DNA of 64,000 bases from Nonlabens antarcticus. Its GTDB lineage: Bacteria; Bacteroidota; Bacteroidia; Flavobacteriales; Flavobacteriaceae. Below, piece after piece: positions 61,104 through 64,000 of this stretch. The stretch spans positions 372,001 through 436,000 of the forward strand of contig NZ_JADFCO010000065.1 in assembly GCF_015356755.1 (NCBI RefSeq), in the 5' to 3' direction. The notes under the pieces are model-generated. The model did no database searches. It was not told the DNA's origin and worked only from the letters and a program-made list of their open reading frames with translations. Each line of letters begins with the position of its first letter. The first letter of the stretch is position 1. The position numbers were made by a program, and so were the translations under genes.

Positions 61104-63222
61104 ATCGATCAACGTTGCCCTTATAGGCAATCCCAACACTGGAAAAACGTCACTTTTTAACCGATTGACCGGTTTGAATCAAAAGGTGGGAAATTATCCG
61201 GGAATCACGGTAGAAAAGAAAGAAGGGCTTTGCAAGCTGGACCGCGGTTTAAAAGCGCATATTTTAGACCTTCCAGGAACGTACAGTTTAAATACCTCTT
61301 CTCTTGACGAAAGTGTAGTAGTAGAAACATTACTAAATAAAAACTCTAAGGACTTTCCAGATGTTGCGGTAGTGATAAGCGATATAGAAAACCTGAAACG
61401 TAACCTGTTGCTTTTTACCCAAATCAAAGATCTAGAAATACCGGCAATTCTGGTTATAAATATGGCAGATCGCATGCAAAGAAAGGCGATCACCCTAGAC
61501 ATTGAGTTGATGGAGAAAGAACTCAATACTAGAGTAGTTCTTGTCAGCGCTCGTAAAAACCAAGGGATCAACGCGCTTAAAGAAGCTATTTCCCAGTACA
61601 AAACTTTAAAAACAGAGCCTTGCGTCAATTCTAGTGTCATTGATCCTGAGTATTTTAGCCGCTTAAGTAAAGTGTATCCTAACCAGCAATTATATAAATT
61701 ATGGTTGGTGATTACACAAGATGTAAACTTTGGAAAAGTGGATCGTGGCAGGGATTATGAAAAGCTCAAAAGCAGTAATTTTAGTGTCAAGTCAGAAGAA
61801 GATCTTAAAAAATTACAACATAAAGAAACGGTAGTCCGGTATCAATTTATAAATGGATTGCTTAAAAAAGTATTGCACGTTGATACGGTGCATGCCAAAG
61901 ACTTGCGCAGCAAACTAGATAGAATCTTATTGCACAAGGTTTGGGGTTATCTTATTTTCTTCTTTGTTCTATTATTGATTTTTCAGGCGATTTATGATTG
62001 GTCAGAATATCCTATGGATTGGATCGATCAGGCATTTGCTTCTTTAAGCCAAATCACAGCAGAAAGTCTTCCTGACGGGCCGTTCACCAGCCTTATTGCA
62101 GAAGGTATTATTCCAGGATTAGGCGGTATCGTGATCTTTATACCGCAGATTGCGTTTTTGTTCCTCTTTATCGCATTATTGGAGGAAAGTGGTTATATGA
62201 GCAGGGTAGTTTTTTTAATGGACCACATCATGAAAAAATTTGGTTTGAGCGGGAAGAGTGTAGTACCGTTGATTTCAGGAACAGCTTGCGCGATTCCTGC
62301 TGTTATGGCAACACGTAATATCGAGGACTGGAAGGAACGATTGATCACAATTCTAGTAGTTCCATTTACCACCTGTTCTGCTAGATTGCCGGTGTATTTG
62401 ATTATCATCGCTTTAGTAATTCCAGATCAGGATATCTGGTGGTTCTTTGATTTAAAGGCGCTTACCTTAATGTTATTGTATTTGTTAGGCTTTGCTGCTG
62501 CCATTGTCTCAGCTTGGGTTCTCAATAAAATCCTACCCATCAAACGTAAGTCTTTCTTTGTGATGGAAATGCCAGCTTACAAATTACCTATGTTTAAAAA
62601 CGTTCTCATTACGGTAATTGAGAAAACTAAGAGTTTCGTTTTAGGTGCTGGAAAGATCATCATGGCGATTAGTATTGTTTTGTGGATTCTCGCCAGTTAT
62701 GGAGTGGGGGATAAGTTTAATAATGCAGAGAGTATCGTTAAGGAACAGTATGCAGGTCAGGACGTAGAGGATAAAATAATTGAACAAAAAATAGCTTCAC
62801 ATAAGCTTGAACACAGCTTTATAGGATATATAGGAAAAGCTATTGAGCCAGCGGTGCGACCGCTAGGTTATGATTGGAAAATAGGGATTGCGATCGTGAG
62901 TTCTTTTGCGGCTCGAGAGGTGTTTGTTGGAACTCTAGCAACCATTTACAGTGTGGAAAATATAAAAGATGAGGACAAAATGAATGAAACCATCAAAAAC
63001 CGAATGCGGGCTGAGGTTAACCCCATACTAGGTGGTCCACTATTTACTTTTGCCAGCGGTATATCATTGATACTTTTCTATGCATTTGCAATGCAATGTA
63101 TGAGTACGCTCGCGATTGTAAAACGAGAAACAAACAGCTGGAAATGGCCTGCCATACAATTTACGGCAATGACTATCATAGCTTATTTTGCTGCTTTGGG
63201 AGCCTTTCAGATTCTGAAATAG
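61096..63222 (+). CDS. feoB: FeoB, ferrous iron transporter
   Basis: This 708-residue inner-membrane Fe(II) transporter has an N-terminal GTPase domain: G1 GNPNTGKTS at 10-18, G2 with GNYPGITVEKKEG, G3 DLPGTYSL, G4 NMADRMQRK. A helical spacer follows, then a membrane domain with FIPQIAFLFLFIALLEESGYMSR, GKSVVPLISGTACAIPA and FTTCSARLPVYLII, the Gate motifs with conserved Cys. The C-terminal helices hold SSFAAREVFVGTLATIYSV and a MRAEVNPILGGPLFTF loop. A small Cys-rich gene follows. Confidence 0.95.
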   Translation: MSRSINVALIGNPNTGKTSLFNRLTGLNQKVGNYPGITVEKKEGLCKLDRGLKAHILDLPGTYSLNTSSLDESVVVETLLNKNSKDFPDVAVVISDIENLKRNLLLFTQIKDLEIPAILVINMADRMQRKAITLDIELMEKELNTRVVLVSARKNQGINALKEAISQYKTLKTEPCVNSSVIDPEYFSRLSKVYPNQQLYKLWLVITQDVNFGKVDRGRDYEKLKSSNFSVKSEEDLKKLQHKETVVRYQFINGLLKKVLHVDTVHAKDLRSKLDRILLHKVWGYLIFFFVLLLIFQAIYDWSEYPMDWIDQAFASLSQITAESLPDGPFTSLIAEGIIPGLGGIVIFIPQIAFLFLFIALLEESGYMSRVVFLMDHIMKKFGLSGKSVVPLISGTACAIPAVMATRNIEDWKERLITILVVPFTTCSARLPVYLIIIALVIPDQDIWWFFDLKALTLMLLYLLGFAAAIVSAWVLNKILPIKRKSFFVMEMPAYKLPMFKNVLITVIEKTKSFVLGAGKIIMAISIVLWILASYGVGDKFNNAESIVKEQYAGQDVEDKIIEQKIASHKLEHSFIGYIGKAIEPAVRPLGYDWKIGIAIVSSFAAREVFVGTLATIYSVENIKDEDKMNETIKNRMRAEVNPILGGPLFTFASGISLILFYAFAMQCMSTLAIVKRETNSWKWPAIQFTAMTIIAYFAALGAFQILK

Positions 63223-63326
63223 GTAAAATGGCATAAGGCAGTCGGCGTGATTTTTGTATAAGTAAACAAAGAAACTAAGGCACAGTTTTAAGGTCTAAGT
63301 TCTTCATTAAAATTAAAGAAACGATC

Positions 63327-63458
63327 ATGATTTATCTACAATATATTCTATTAGCCATTGCAGCAGTAGGTGCTGTATTATGGTTATTTCGCAAGAGTTT
63401 TTTTCCTAAAAAATACGACTCTGGTAACTGTGGAGATGGGGATTGTGGGTGTCATTAA
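63327..63458 (+). CDS. FeoB-associated Cys-rich membrane protein
   Basis: A 43-residue open frame starting MIYLQYILLAIAAVGAVLWL: a single transmembrane helix, then FRKSFFPKKYDSG and the C-terminus NCGDGDCGCH with three cysteines and a final His. This fits the short FeoB-associated Cys-rich proteins found after feoB in Bacteroidota, which may bind iron. It lies about 105 bases after feoB in the same direction and was found by reading the sequence directly. The start coordinate may be off by one base. Confidence 0.75.
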   Translation: MIYLQYILLAIAAVGAVLWLFRKSFFPKKYDSGNCGDGDCGCH

Positions 63459-63462
63459 ACAT

Positions 63463-63491
63463 AAAAAAGCCCGTTCTTGCGAATGGGCTTT
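63463..63491 (-). terminator. Intrinsic terminator for cold shock gene
   Basis: Stem 63466-63476 with 63481-63491 (11 bp, one G-T pair), 4-base loop. On the minus strand it is followed by six T. It lies 24 bases after the csp stop. Confidence 0.75.
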
Positions 63492-63515
63492 CTAAGTCTA
63501 GAAATATAACTTCAA

Positions 63516-63710
63516 TTACTGTATAACTCTAACGTTTACAGCGTTCATTCCTTTTTTACCTTCTTGTTCTTCATACTCAACTTTGTCTCCTTCTCTAACC
63601 TCATCGATTAGTCCGGTGACGTGCACGAAGCAGTCTTGATTTGTTCCATCCTCAACGACGAATCCAAAACCTTTTGATTCATTGAAAAATTTTACGGTGC
63701 CTTGTTTCAT
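63516..63710 (-). CDS. Cold shock protein (CspA family)
   Basis: This 64-residue single-domain cold shock protein binds single-stranded RNA or DNA. RNP1 is KGFGFV at about 13-18 and RNP2 CFVHV near 28. The sequence MKQGTVKFFNESKGFGFV is the classical start. Length and end (NVRVIQ) are normal. It has a -7 box 26 bases before the ATG and a terminator downstream. Likely an abundant RNA chaperone; paralogue number in the genome cannot be seen here. Confidence 0.95.
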   Translation of the reverse strand: MKQGTVKFFNESKGFGFVVEDGTNQDCFVHVTGLIDEVREGDKVEYEEQEGKKGMNAVNVRVIQ

Positions 63711-63736
63711 GGTAATAAATTATAATAATTAGACAA

Positions 63737-63744
63737 CAAATGTA
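63737..63744 (-). promoter_or_regulatory. -7 box for cold shock gene
   Basis: Minus-strand TACATTTG, 26 bases before the ATG at 63710. Confidence 0.4.
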
Positions 63745-63821
63745 GCAGGAAAATTTTTAATCCATATTATAAGCGAATTATTTTCTTTCTTTTCACTATT
63801 GTTAATGTGCTATGCGTTAGA

Positions 63822-64000
63822 CTATTTAGGAGCGCCGTCTAAGTAAATCGCTGCTCCTTTCACACTGCGATCGTACATCACAATACTTCCAGCAACAGAT
63901 ACATTTAAACTTTTCGGCGTATCAAATCTAATGAGTTGGTGTGATTTTTCAATCGCTTTTTTTGTCAATCCATTATCCTCTGCTCCTAATAAATAGACAC
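63822..64000 (-). CDS. SpoU-type RNA methyltransferase, C-terminal part (cut by window edge)
   Basis: An open minus-strand frame runs from the window edge to a stop at 63822-63824. It encodes VYLLGAEDNGLTKKAIEKS, then TPKSLNVSVAGSIVMYDR and a tail GAAIYLDGAPK. The GAE-x-GL motif and SLNVSVAGSI knot motif are the conserved C-terminal parts of SpoU/TrmH RNA 2'-O-methyltransferases. Only about 58 residues are visible; the start lies outside the window. It is a different gene from the TrmH-type methyltransferase at 53578. Confidence 0.85.
   Translation of the reverse strand, partial: VYLLGAEDNGLTKKAIEKSHQLIRFDTPKSLNVSVAGSIVMYDRSVKGAAIYLDGAPK

Noticed and set aside
1-64000. tRNA, rRNA or prophage genes
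   Set aside because: No cloverleaf, rRNA segment, integrase or phage structural gene was recognised on either strand when reading the intergenic stretches.

Overview
The window is a gene-dense chromosomal segment from a member of the Bacteroidota, most likely a marine Flavobacteriaceae. The reasons are: tandem DUF3078 genes next to suf genes, a PorP/SprF type IX secretion protein, large TonB receptors paired with DUF5689 surface lipoproteins, several lipoproteins with acidic export signals after the lipobox Cys, a bacterial GH3-family protein, and many start sites preceded by the Bacteroidetes -7 box TAnnTTTG. No tRNA, rRNA, CRISPR array, prophage or insertion sequence was recognised. Genus is not resolved; the many copies of CGCTTTCGCGAAAGCG recall Nonlabens/Dokdonia-type genomes, but that is only an impression.

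Layout. 1-10.8 kb (minus strand): a Fe-S cluster assembly (suf) region, sufA, sufB, a metallo-beta-lactamase-fold lipoprotein, a small lipoprotein, sufC, sufD, a terminator, then sufS, a META-domain lipoprotein, sufE, a DUF59 (SufT-like) gene, DUF2480 and two DUF3078 barrel genes. 10.9-14 kb: thiL and two alpha/beta hydrolases. 14-20.6 kb: a TonB receptor and DUF5689 lipoprotein flanked on both sides by homologous endonuclease/exonuclease/phosphatase genes. 20.7-27.4 kb: yraN, LD-carboxypeptidase, paired lipoproteins, metG, small envelope proteins. 27.6-30 kb: a TPP riboswitch followed by a TonB receptor, so very probably an outer-membrane thiamin receptor. 30-34.5 kb: PRC-barrel protein, a Rieske-like lipoprotein, greA, HIT protein, ankyrin protein, bacilliredoxin. 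35-40.2 kb: cytochrome oxidase module (ctaB, two subunit III genes, subunit IV, Sco family, DUF420, a CxxC membrane protein). 40.2-47.4 kb: a MacB-like ABC efflux operon with two permeases, two adaptors and TolC, then tsaB. 48-51.4 kb: three paralogous secreted proteins and a dodecin. 51.4-64 kb: NifU-like protein, PorP, TrmH-family methyltransferase, a folK/deoxynucleoside-kinase fusion with a disrupted 5' end, AsmA-like protein, DUF2797, GH3, feoA-feoB with a small Cys-rich partner, cold shock protein, and the 3' end of another SpoU-type methyltransferase.

The outstanding non-gene structure is a perfect 16-bp palindrome, CGCTTTCGCGAAAGCG, with 11 exact and 6 near-exact copies in 64 kb. It lies both between genes and inside reading frames, where it is read in all three frames (AFAKA, RFRES, LSRK). 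In three unrelated secreted proteins it encodes the end of the signal peptide. A second striking observation is a CAACA tandem repeat at the very start of folK: the apparent ATG is out of frame by exactly one repeat unit, which could be a phase-variable switch, a frameshift mutation or a sequencing error.
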